The position numbers were made by a program, and so were the translations under genes. The notes under the pieces are model-generated. The model was not told where the DNA came from and ran no database searches. It saw nothing but the letters and a program-made list of their open reading frames with translations. From Nostoc paludosum FACHB-159 (GTDB lineage: Bacteria > Cyanobacteriota > Cyanobacteriia > Cyanobacteriales > Nostocaceae), in contig NZ_JACJTU010000039.1 in assembly GCF_014698835.1 (NCBI RefSeq), forward strand, positions 1-64,000: DNA of 64,000 nt. Direction: 5' to 3'. Below, piece after piece: positions 50,470 to 59,315 of this stretch. Within the stretch, counting starts at the first letter, position 1. The number at the start of each line of letters is the position of its first letter.

Positions 50470-52329
50470 TTAAGCTGCACTATAAACTCTTTGCTGGAGA
50501 GGAATCTGAACGATTAACTCAGTTCCTTTGTTCGGAACTGAATGGCACTCTAGTTTACCGTTATGGTTTTCTGTAACAATTTGATAGCTGATAGACATCC
50601 CCATCCCAGTTCCTTTACCAATTGGTTTGGTAGTAAAGAAGGGATCAAATATGCGTTGCTGAATGTGGCTGGGAATGCCGATGCCGTTATCAGCGATCGC
50701 TATTTCTATAAAAGTACTATTAACAACATCTGTGCGGATTGTAATTCGATTTGGATCGTCTTGAATTTCTCGCTCGGTACGCTTGGCATTACGTTCTTCT
50801 AAAGCATCAATCGCGTTTATCAAAATATTCATAAATACTTGGTTCAGTTGTCCGGCATAACATTCTACTAACGGCAGATTACCGTAGTTTTTTATCACCT
50901 CTATTTCTGGACGTTCTGATGTAGCTTTGAAGCGGTGTTGCAAAATCATCAAAGTGCTATCGATACCTGCGTGAATATCAACGGCTTTAAATTCAGCTTC
51001 GTCCATGCGAGAAAAATTTCGTAGCGATAACACAATCTCCCGAATTCTCTGGGTACCTACTTTCATCGAAGACAATATTTTCGGTAAGTCCGATCGCAAA
51101 AACTCTAAATCCAGCTCCTCGGCAGCTGCTAAAATTTCCGGGGCAGGATTTGGTTCGTACTTCTGCTGTAACGCTACAAAATCTAATAAATTTTGAGTAT
51201 ATTCCTGTAGATGGTTAAGATTACCGTGAATAAAATTAACTGGATTATTAATTTCATGTGCTACCCCTGCCACTAATTGCCCCAAACTTGACATTTTTTC
51301 TTTCTGAATCAGTTGCGCCTGAGTAATCTGAAGCTCTTGTAGAGTATTCATCAGTTCAGAAGTTCGCTGCTCAACGCGAAGTTCTAGCTGATTGTTGGCT
51401 TGCTCTAGTTGAGCAGAGGAAGTGCGATTTTCGTGGATCGCCGCCGACAAAATTAATGTGACAATGGTTAATGCACTCATAAAAGATTGCAGGAGCATTA
51501 GAGAAGTGCCAACGGAATCTTTGGCAAAAGATCCAAATCCTTTGGATGTACCAAAAATGGCGATCGCTGCCATGACAAGAATTAAAAGTGTGCTTTGCCA
51601 CTGTTCCAATCGAAAAGCAGCCCACAACAACGGCAGTACCATCATATACTCTACTGGATTGTTGCTCCAAAAAGCTGCACAGCCAATTCCTATTAATAGT
51701 GCTAAGACTAGAAAAAATTCTCCTGGCTGCTTTGCTTTCCACCACTGACGGCTGCGATATGCCTTAAACAACGTTAATAATGCAGGAGAAATAATTAACA
51801 TACTCACAACAGTACCGACATACCACCCCAGCCAAACCATCTGAAAGTTCTGCCAGACTGAAATTCCGTCTGCACATTGAGTTGCTGCCCCCACTAAGGC
51901 GGTCAAAGGTGTAAACAAGAAAAGCGAAGCAATAAATTTGATCGCATCTTGGGGGCGCTCAAATGGGTAGGGTCGTTGAATGAAACGAGCGACTAAGGTA
52001 CTAATAATAAATGAGTCGATCGCATTCAGCGACGCAACTATTAAAGAAGCAGGCGTCTGAAAAAATAGCACCCGGTTAATAATAAAGTCGCAAAGCAGCA
52101 AGATAACCCAAAAACGCCGTCCAAATAATAGCAGTGTTGCCACAAACACGCCAGATGATGGCCAAATTGCAGCTGAGCCGTCTGGAAATGTAAATGCTGT
52201 TGCTAACTTGGCTAAGGCAAAGTGAACGGGTAGCAGGATAAAAAACCCTATTATCAGGCGGCGATGCCTGCGGCGGGCTTCGCCTACGCAGGGAATACGG
52301 GCTTTTAGCAAAGCTTTTGGGAAAAACAT
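50470..52329 (-). CDS. Sensor histidine kinase with MASE1 membrane domain
   Basis: 619 aa from ATG 52329 (MFFPKALLK), with gagg upstream; a TTG at 52353 is the alternative. The N-terminus is a MASE1-type multi-helix sensor (IWPSSGVFVATLLLFGRRFW, PLLWAAFRLEQWQS). Then a coiled-coil, a HisKA with catalytic His in GVAHEINNPVNFIHGN, and a HATPase with NQVFMNILINAIDALE, DNGIGIP and GKGTGMGMSIS. No response regulator is adjacent. The kinase core is nearly the same as in the protein at 59316. Residues 9-25 include sequence encoded by a GC-rich palindromic repeat. Confidence 0.93.
   Translation of the reverse strand: MFFPKALLKARIPCVGEARRRHRRLIIGFFILLPVHFALAKLATAFTFPDGSAAIWPSSGVFVATLLLFGRRFWVILLLCDFIINRVLFFQTPASLIVASLNAIDSFIISTLVARFIQRPYPFERPQDAIKFIASLFLFTPLTALVGAATQCADGISVWQNFQMVWLGWYVGTVVSMLIISPALLTLFKAYRSRQWWKAKQPGEFFLVLALLIGIGCAAFWSNNPVEYMMVLPLLWAAFRLEQWQSTLLILVMAAIAIFGTSKGFGSFAKDSVGTSLMLLQSFMSALTIVTLILSAAIHENRTSSAQLEQANNQLELRVEQRTSELMNTLQELQITQAQLIQKEKMSSLGQLVAGVAHEINNPVNFIHGNLNHLQEYTQNLLDFVALQQKYEPNPAPEILAAAEELDLEFLRSDLPKILSSMKVGTQRIREIVLSLRNFSRMDEAEFKAVDIHAGIDSTLMILQHRFKATSERPEIEVIKNYGNLPLVECYAGQLNQVFMNILINAIDALEERNAKRTEREIQDDPNRITIRTDVVNSTFIEIAIADNGIGIPSHIQQRIFDPFFTTKPIGKGTGMGMSISYQIVTENHNGKLECHSVPNKGTELIVQIPLQQRVYSAA
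52258..52300. repeat. Palindromic repeat inside the kinase N-terminus
   Basis: ggcggcgatgcctgcggcgggcttcgcc and following: a member of the same family as 29735 and 9662. It encodes the Arg-rich stretch before the first membrane helix of the MASE1 kinase. Confidence 0.65.
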
Positions 52330-52635
52330 CGATCGCCTCAGAGCTAGTTTCAAATTGCTCTTTCTAGCATTCCCTTCCTTGGCGTTTTTTTAACCAGCTA
52401 GTATTTAGAATACGATTTTAAGCAATTTTGTTTACAAATCGTAACTACCAAAACGTAGGGTGCGTTGTGCTTCTCACTATGGCAAAAATAGTGATGAGTA
52501 TGGAATCGCGCAAGTCAGACCGAAAGAAACCATGCTCTGTGGTAAACCAAACTGTGAAGTCTGCGGAATGATTTATATAAAAAGCCTGTTTGCGATTATC
52601 ATCCACAAACAGACTTGACTTTTTCAGACTTGTAA

Positions 52636-53181
52636 TTAAGCTTGTTCCCAAAGCTGACGTACATAGTCAGGTAGCCAACTAGCAATTTCCTCAATTCGCT
52701 CTTGGGAAAGTTCGTCTTTGGTGGCAGAAAATACGGCTTTAACTGCTTGTTCTCGGTCAACCGTTGCTGGCTTACCGCCTTCATTAGCAACTCGGAACAG
52801 GAAGCGATCGGAATCGATTTTGAAGATGCCAGGACCTTGCCAGGGTGGACGAACCCGGCTCAATAATCCGACAATTGGATTGGTATCTTTCCAAAGATCG
52901 GCGACTTCAAACTGGAGTGCTTTTTCGTCGGTAGACACAGCTTCTTTATGCAGTTCTCCCTCGACGCGATCGCTTGCTTCTGTTGTCATCAAGTCACGCA
53001 TGACGCGAAACACAACTTCGCTAAAGTCTCTGGCGTCATATAAATCTCCAAATCCAGCTTTGACCATGACTTTTTCTAGGAATGAGCGATGTTCGTTGGC
53101 GATCGCTCTTTGAGTTCGAGTATCTTCAATCTCACTTGGATCTACTTCTGGAATGTTTGTTCTAAATGTTTGATCTGGCAT
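52636..53181 (-). CDS. DUF2267 protein
   Basis: 181 aa. DUF2267 core: AFLEKVMVKAGFGDLYDARDFSEVVFRVMRDLM (partly), RVEGELH, and the C-terminal SQERIEEIASWLPDYVRQLW. The motif pair with PDYVRQLW is characteristic. Soluble, helical; function unknown. AT-rich flanks and a repeat (tgcgttgtgcttctc) downstream. Confidence 0.88.
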   Translation of the reverse strand: MPDQTFRTNIPEVDPSEIEDTRTQRAIANEHRSFLEKVMVKAGFGDLYDARDFSEVVFRVMRDLMTTEASDRVEGELHKEAVSTDEKALQFEVADLWKDTNPIVGLLSRVRPPWQGPGIFKIDSDRFLFRVANEGGKPATVDREQAVKAVFSATKDELSQERIEEIASWLPDYVRQLWEQA

Positions 53182-53516
53182 AATTTTTTTGTGCTTCTTT
53201 ATATTGAGTCTTTATGCTTGCCTCTGTAAGGTCGCACAAATCAAAAACCCTTAGTATCGTCCAGAAGTTCGAGATGGTGTCTGTCCAAAAGTTATAAATT
53301 CCATGTTGAGTAATAAGGCACATCCTAGCTTGAAAAAGGGAGTAGGTACTAGGGATTGGGAAGAAATATTTTCATGCCTTTGTTGTGTAATTTGTCATAC
53401 GACCGTCTGGCTTGTCGTTGCTGCATAAACGGAAAAAATAGCTTGTCTATACATCTTCTATCTGTGTCGAAAAACAGTCAAAATAGACAAGTTGGTATCA
53501 ACTCGCCGGAAAAAAC
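53182..53516. other. Divergent promoter gap
   Basis: 335 bases between DUF2267 (minus) and the hydrolase (plus). No gene. Short G-rich run near 53335 (gggagtaggtactaggg) belongs to the tandem repeat family. No regulator site recognised. Confidence 0.4.
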
Positions 53517-54314
53517 ATGGTAGAAATCACAAACATCGAAATTAACACCGCAAAAGTCAAAATACCTAATAATGGTTTAGAAATTGATGCTTACTTAGCT
53601 CAACCAGCACATCAGGGAACCTTTGCCGCAGTTATCGTGTTTCCAGAAATTTTTGGCATCAACAGTAACATTCGAGATATCGCAGAACTAATCGCTAAAC
53701 AAGGTTATATAGCAATAGCCCCCGCAATGTATCAACGTATTGCTCCCGGTTTTGAGGCTGATTTTAGCGCCGAAGATGTTGGGTTTAGCCCAGAAGCCTA
53801 TCGTCTGGGGTTGGAATATTATCAACAAGTAAAGTATCAAGATATCTTGAGTGATATTCAAGCAGCGATCGCCTACTTAAAAACTTTACCCAATGTTAAA
53901 CAAGATGCCATTGGTGTCATTGGTTTTTGTTTTGGCGGTCACGTTGCTTACATCGCTGCAACTTTCCCAGATATCAAAGCCACAGCTTCATTTTATGGTG
54001 CTGGAATTACCACTTCTAGTTATGGTGAAGAAACTCCAACTATTAATCGTACTCCGGAAATTAAAGGTACTATTTATGCCTTTTTTGGCACAAGAGATAC
54101 ATTAGTTTCCCTGGAGGAAACCGAGGAAATTGAAGCAGAATTAAAGAGAAATCAAATCAATCATCGTGTATTTCGATATGATGCCGGGCACGGATTCTTT
54201 GCTGGATTTTTCAAAGATAAGTACCCATTTATGGAACAACACCCAAGTTACAATCCTGAAGCCGCTCCTGATGCTTGGCAACATGTTTTAGAACTGTTTA
54301 AAAACAATTTGTAA
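53517..54314 (+). CDS. Dienelactone hydrolase family protein
   Basis: 265 aa alpha/beta hydrolase. The catalytic triad is visible: nucleophile Cys in IGFCFGGHVAY, Asp in FGTRDTLV, His in DAGHGFFAG. The N-terminus VKIPNNGLEIDAYLAQPAHQG fits the family. Hydrolyses lactone or ester bonds; the substrate is unknown. A strong hairpin follows. Confidence 0.93.
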   Translation: MVEITNIEINTAKVKIPNNGLEIDAYLAQPAHQGTFAAVIVFPEIFGINSNIRDIAELIAKQGYIAIAPAMYQRIAPGFEADFSAEDVGFSPEAYRLGLEYYQQVKYQDILSDIQAAIAYLKTLPNVKQDAIGVIGFCFGGHVAYIAATFPDIKATASFYGAGITTSSYGEETPTINRTPEIKGTIYAFFGTRDTLVSLEETEEIEAELKRNQINHRVFRYDAGHGFFAGFFKDKYPFMEQHPSYNPEAAPDAWQHVLELFKNNL

Positions 54315-54360
54315 AGCAGGCAATAGGTAATAGGCAACAGGTAACAGGCTTTTATTTGTA

Positions 54361-54393
54361 CGTATTAGTGAGGTGTTACATCTCACTAATACG
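54361..54393 (+). terminator. Hairpin after the hydrolase gene
   Basis: Perfect 12-base stem cgtattagtgag / ctcactaatacg with a 9-base loop. No clear T tract, so it may be an RNA processing or stability element as well as a terminator. Confidence 0.6.
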
Positions 54394-54484
54394 CAGTTAT
54401 ATTCTCCGTTCCATGTTCGCTTTTACTAAATTTTATGTGACTAATGGATATTTATAAATAATCTAAAAAATTAGGAATTTATTA

Positions 54485-54851
54485 ATGATTGATATTATTG
54501 GATTTTTTATTTTGTTGTTAACTATTCCTTTTGTTATTGCTCAGATTATGCCTAACAACAAGTGGCTCGTAGCTTATACTATTTTTTTTTTGAAACTTAG
54601 CTATTTTGCTGTATTATCAGCATATAACAACGCCAAGCTATCGCCAAGGAAATAGTTTCTCCTACCTGTTTGGAATAATAGCTGCTTCTTTATTTGATAC
54701 GTCAATAATTGTTGGAATTATTAATAAAGCTATTGTGTTATACTTTAAGTCAGAAGGTTATACAATTAACATTTGGCTGATAGTGAGCTTAGTTTTACTT
54801 GATGTGATGCTGATTGTGCTTATTTTCCCTGCATTGTTGGAACTCTATTGA
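54485..54851 (+). pseudogene. Frameshifted small membrane protein
   Basis: From ATG 54485 a hydrophobic frame (IIGFFILLLTIPFVIAQIM, WLVAYTIFFLKLSYFAVLSAY) ends at TAG near 54658. The +1 frame, open from 54594 to 54851, continues with membrane segments (SYLFGIIAASLF, IWLIVSLVLLDVMLIVLIFP). Together they look like one membrane protein broken by a one-base indel. Two separate small genes is the alternative. Confidence 0.4.
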
Positions 54852-54915
54852 TAAATTAACGCACCAGATATGTTGGTGCGTTATAGCAACGCTTAACGCA
54901 CTACAATTTAAGTTT

Positions 54916-55563
54916 TTAAGCTTTGGAATTTTTCAGCAGGAATTGACAACCACATGAAAACGGGTTAGGACTTTCTATGCGATTGTCTATCAGCACTTCA
55001 ATAGTCAGCTTACTGTTGTAAATCAATTCTTCATAATCCATCAATGCATTCCACTTGATTTTGTCAGTGGGAAAACCTAGTTGTGAGGCTGCATCAGATA
55101 TTAATTCTTGCCATTTTACAATCTCTGGATCTCGTGATTTGCAGTAATCAATAATGGCAATTAAAGCACCAGGTTTGGTAACTCTTAAAATTTCTTCCAA
55201 AGCACGGACTGGATAGTCAACGACACAGAGGGTAAATCCCGATGCTGCTGCATCAAAGTTATTATCAGGAAAATCTAAATTGCAGAGATCCGATACTTTA
55301 AAAGTGATGTCTGCGGATACGTTTTTTTTACGCGCTTCATCCAGCATTTTATGAGAAAGATCTACACCGACGACATGCACCCCTTGAGGATAGGCTGGAA
55401 GATTCAGACCTGTTCCTACCGCAGCATCCAGTACAGTTTGTCCTGGTTGAAGTTGCAAGGAAGCAATTAGCGGTTCGCGCTCAATGTGCCAGTAACGCCT
55501 CATAATTGCGTCATAATCCACTGCGGCGCGATCGTAGGTTGCGATCGCCTGATTTATCTGCAT
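54916..55563 (-). CDS. SAM-dependent methyltransferase
   Basis: 215 aa, class I fold. SAM loop VLDAAVGTGLNLPAYP, acidic residue in VVGVDLSHKML, and FTLCVVDYPVRALEEILRVTKPGALIAIID after it. UbiE/Coq5-like small-molecule methyltransferase; substrate unknown. The N-terminus has TYDRAAVDYDAIMRRYWHIE typical of such enzymes. Confidence 0.9.
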   Translation of the reverse strand: MQINQAIATYDRAAVDYDAIMRRYWHIEREPLIASLQLQPGQTVLDAAVGTGLNLPAYPQGVHVVGVDLSHKMLDEARKKNVSADITFKVSDLCNLDFPDNNFDAAASGFTLCVVDYPVRALEEILRVTKPGALIAIIDYCKSRDPEIVKWQELISDAASQLGFPTDKIKWNALMDYEELIYNSKLTIEVLIDNRIESPNPFSCGCQFLLKNSKA

Positions 55564-55823
55564 AGGTTTGTTTACAAATAGAACTACTGTTTTTAACTAT
55601 TTGTTCAACTGTATAACCTGTCTAGTGTCCAAACCTTGTGTATTATATTAACAGCAAGAAACTTCACAATAAATAATTTTTCTAAAGGCAACGCAGCATA
55701 TCTTTTCGTGTTGACGGTTGACAGTTAACCGTCAACAGGATGAGTTACTGTGCAATTTCAAAGCTGCTACTCTTGAGATTTACAGAGCTTTTTGAAAAAT
55801 CACACAGGAACCCTATATGTGTA

Positions 55824-56345
55824 TTATGGATGAACAAAACGATCGCCAAATCTGAGAACGTCACTTAAATCGGTACCGCCATCGCGATCGCTATCTAAAA
55901 AAGTATTCAAAATAGAATTTGAATTTAGAGAGCCACCGTTAGTAGAACCCATACTTAGCAAACTTTGTACTGCCGAAGTTACTGTGGGCAAAATAGCCTC
56001 AATTACATTAGGACTGATTCCCGTTGTTTGGGAAACTGTTTGAACAATTTGCTGCTGCAACTGAGGTGGCAGTAAAGATTGCATTCCCATTCCACTAGTA
56101 TCAGTACTAGTAGGTTGACTAATCAGATTTTGTAACTGATTCCCATCAGGTAATGACTGCTGATGCCTCAGTACAGGACGAAGCATATTGCCCATAACTG
56201 ACATGATATTTTGCATTTGAGATGGTTGAATGCCTCGACTAGTGGCCACTTGCTGAACTGAGTTGATAATCGACTCTAGCTGAGCAACATTTCCGCGTTG
56301 ATTGGGATTATTAATTGCACTTAAAACCTCAAAGAAAAGTCCCAT
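55824..56345 (-). CDS. DUF937-like protein with calcium-loop end
   Basis: 173 aa, Gln/Ser-rich, helical (GLFFEVLSAINNPNQRGNVAQLESI in part). Two similar helical halves resemble DUF937 proteins. The C-terminal DSDRDGGTDLSDVLRF resembles an EF-hand-type Ca loop. No signal peptide. Function unknown. Confidence 0.7.
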   Translation of the reverse strand: MGLFFEVLSAINNPNQRGNVAQLESIINSVQQVATSRGIQPSQMQNIMSVMGNMLRPVLRHQQSLPDGNQLQNLISQPTSTDTSGMGMQSLLPPQLQQQIVQTVSQTTGISPNVIEAILPTVTSAVQSLLSMGSTNGGSLNSNSILNTFLDSDRDGGTDLSDVLRFGDRFVHP

Positions 56346-56467
56346 GATTAATTCCTCTCTTACTTAAAATTGATTAATCAATGGATGCACCTTTATGATT
56401 ACTGCATCTATGCAAAAATTCCAAAAGCCCCTTTGCCCATGCTCCCTCTTTTTCAGAGGACATGATA

Positions 56468-58855
56468 TTAAATACTCAACACCTTATTCGATGGTATGTG
56501 AACGTAAAAAGAGCGAGTAATACTCAGCCAGCGGCCATCGTCTGTGTAATAACCTATTTCTGCAAGATAATCGCGATCGCTGGCTGGAATTGCAACGTGT
56601 TTATCTTGTTCGCACTCATCGCATGGATATTCTTGAGTAATATGGGGCGATTGATGGTCAATGTCCAGATTTGTCACATCGTGAACTCGCAGGACAAATC
56701 TGCGTCCGCCTTGCCTTCGTGCAGCTGTTTTGTACTCGTCTGCAATTTCCCAATAGGCATAAGCATCACTCGCGTTGCGAGGTACTAAGATAATCCGGCG
56801 ATCGCTACCTAGACTCGCTGTGCCTTGTTTTCTGCCAACGAATGACTGAGCAGTTGTTCCCAGTCCTGCTACGGTAGGTGTGGTTTCGGCAATTGTTTCG
56901 CTAACTCTATTTCCTAAATCTTTTGCTACGTTGGTTGTTGCGTTAGATGGATTATCAATTCGTTCCAATGCCAAGTTAATTGGCGCACCGGAGGATCTGA
57001 CTGTACTATCCTGCCTCAGAGTCGATGAAACTTTTATCGGTGCTGACTCGGCCAGTTTCAGCCAATGTCCATTGGCAGAAATATAGCCTAATTGTCCCAC
57101 ATAGTCGCGTTCGCTTTGGGCAATGGGAATGTGTAAATCTTGTGTTGATTCATCACACTCAAACTGCCGAAAACTATGGGCAGTTAGTCGTTCCAAATCA
57201 ATGCCTGTACTGTCATAAACACGAAGCGCCAACTTTCTTCCCCCCTGTTGTCGCAGTTCTGCCTTCCGTGCTTCGGGAATTTCCCAATAGGCATAGACAT
57301 CTCTGGAATTACGAGGTACTAAAATTACACGACTATCATCTTTTGTGGTTACAGAGTTATTGTCCCCTAAAGAAGCAGCCGCAACACCAGTAGCCGCTGT
57401 AGGGATACTGCTAGCAGGTTCACAGGCAGGAACTCGCACTTTAGCGGAACGAGCGATGTTTAACCAGCGATTATTATTACTCAAACAACCAAGCTCAACA
57501 ACATAATCACGATTATCTAGTGCGATCGCCAGGTGAATATCTTGCGCTTGTTCATCAACATCAAATTCCTTCATGCTATGCGGCGCTTGCCGATTTATGT
57601 CAATATCAGTGACATCATAAAGACGCAGTTTTAAACCACGTCCATCTTGCCGTTGCAAGTCTTCTTTTACCTGATTGGAAATTTCCCAGTAAGCATAGAC
57701 ATCTCTACAATTTCGAGGTGTGAGGACGATTCGATTCTCTGGGGCTTGGGCACTTCCTAGAGCAGGTGTAGCAACTCCAGTCGGGGTTGAAGTATCGCTG
57801 CGCCGACTTAGCAACCACCATAACAATCCACCTAATAACGGAATTAGCAATAACCACCACCATGAAGATTCACGTTGGGGTTCTGTTACAGCTCTAGTGG
57901 TGGGAGCAGTTGCAGCTGTAGGCGTGGATGCTGTTTCAGGAATAACGTTCGCATTTTTCACCCTGGCTTGTTCAATAATTCGGCGATTAGCGGGTGCAGT
58001 CACAAAGCCTAAAAATGCTGTGGCAGCCGGACTTGGATTAAATTTGTCGTAGGCATATCCCAAAGGTTGAGAAAAGGGATAACGGGGATCGGTGGGCAGA
58101 ACATTGTGTAGTCGAAGAATTTTCACATTGGGGTTATTAATTACTCCATCGGCGATAGCATATCCAATACCATCTGTTCCTAATTCTTTGACTACCGCTT
58201 CCGTGCTGTCTGCCGAAACTTGGACGGCATTTTGACCTGTTTTAAAAGGAGCTTTTTGAAAAACGGGATAATTTTGAAATGCTTGCCGCAAGTCGCTATT
58301 TTCTGGGCGATCGATCAGGCGAATTCTGTGGGCAGAACCCCCAACCTGTGACCAGTCAGTAACATCACCCCGAAAGATTTTCGCAAATTGCTCAGAAGTC
58401 AGATTATTTATATACGGATTGTCCTTGCTGACAATTACCGCAATCTTATTCCGAGTGATGGGAATACTTGTTAGCCCTTGGGCTTTCTCCGACTCTGTTA
58501 ACGAACGACCAATTGCCGCCAAATCAATCTGTCCATTTGGCAATGCTTTCAAAGACACATCTGTTCCATCATATCCAGTGGTAACACTGGTATTGGGAAA
58601 CTTCGTTTGAAACTGCTGCGCTAGTGCCTGATTAATCTTTTCCATACTGGTTGTACCATTAATCCGCACTTGTGTCCCACTAGGAACAGATTGCGGAACA
58701 GGAAAAGAACTATTAACAGTCGATGACTGAGCGAACACTGGACTAGCAATCAAAGAGATTGCCAAGGGAGTAGACACAGCAGTAAAAACAACAAAACTTG
58801 CTGTTGATGCCTGTGATTTTTGGTGATAAAAAATTTTCCCAGCCTGCTTGTTCAT
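56468..58855 (-). CDS. PstS-like periplasmic binding domain / membrane / triple DUF4912 fusion
   Basis: 795 aa from ATG 58855, with a strong ggaggt site 8 bases upstream. Signal peptide ending SPVFA-QSS (about residue 42). Phosphate-binding-protein-like domain about 60-310 (INGTTSMEKINQALAQQF, LAAIGRSLTE, GIGYAIADGVI). A Thr/Pro linker, one membrane helix (SWWWLLLIPLLGGLLWWLLS, about 332-350), and three DUF4912 repeats at about 375-475, 505-605 and 680-785, each beginning with RDVYAYWEI or a close form. The domain order suggests extracytoplasmic ligand sensing coupled to an inside module; that is inference. Confidence 0.88.
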   Translation of the reverse strand: MNKQAGKIFYHQKSQASTASFVVFTAVSTPLAISLIASPVFAQSSTVNSSFPVPQSVPSGTQVRINGTTSMEKINQALAQQFQTKFPNTSVTTGYDGTDVSLKALPNGQIDLAAIGRSLTESEKAQGLTSIPITRNKIAVIVSKDNPYINNLTSEQFAKIFRGDVTDWSQVGGSAHRIRLIDRPENSDLRQAFQNYPVFQKAPFKTGQNAVQVSADSTEAVVKELGTDGIGYAIADGVINNPNVKILRLHNVLPTDPRYPFSQPLGYAYDKFNPSPAATAFLGFVTAPANRRIIEQARVKNANVIPETASTPTAATAPTTRAVTEPQRESSWWWLLLIPLLGGLLWWLLSRRSDTSTPTGVATPALGSAQAPENRIVLTPRNCRDVYAYWEISNQVKEDLQRQDGRGLKLRLYDVTDIDINRQAPHSMKEFDVDEQAQDIHLAIALDNRDYVVELGCLSNNNRWLNIARSAKVRVPACEPASSIPTAATGVAAASLGDNNSVTTKDDSRVILVPRNSRDVYAYWEIPEARKAELRQQGGRKLALRVYDSTGIDLERLTAHSFRQFECDESTQDLHIPIAQSERDYVGQLGYISANGHWLKLAESAPIKVSSTLRQDSTVRSSGAPINLALERIDNPSNATTNVAKDLGNRVSETIAETTPTVAGLGTTAQSFVGRKQGTASLGSDRRIILVPRNASDAYAYWEIADEYKTAARRQGGRRFVLRVHDVTNLDIDHQSPHITQEYPCDECEQDKHVAIPASDRDYLAEIGYYTDDGRWLSITRSFYVHIPSNKVLSI

Positions 58856-59315
58856 ACCAAAAGACCTCCGCACATCATAAACGGAGGCAGATAAAGTACC
58901 AACTATTTTCAAATCGTTGATTAAACTACCTAATTCTGGCTATCATCCTTTGTTGTTTATTCTTTCTTTGGAGATAAATTATTAGTAATACTTTTACTAA
59001 ATTATCCAGAAAACTCAGTCTTTGAGTAGAGATAATTTGTTTTGATTGTATATACAGTATCATACTTGCAAGTATAAATATTTTGGACGGATATAATTCG
59101 CTACCCACAAACGAAGTTCAACTGCGTCCTGCTGTAGGCGATCGCTCACTGCCATCAGAAACACAAAAGACCAATCGTTACACAACACAGGATGAACTGA
59201 GCAAAGCAAAACTACTTCACAAGTCCTTCAAATTTTTCCTTTATCATTAAATTAAATCTCTCACAATTACCATCTACGAATTACGAATTACGAATTACGA
59301 ATTACGAATTACGAA
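58856..59315. other. Gap with heptamer array
   Basis: 460 bases. At 59276-59319 the unit attacga is repeated about six times, just after the kinase stop on the minus strand. A HIP1 site is near 59139. No gene called. Confidence 0.55.
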
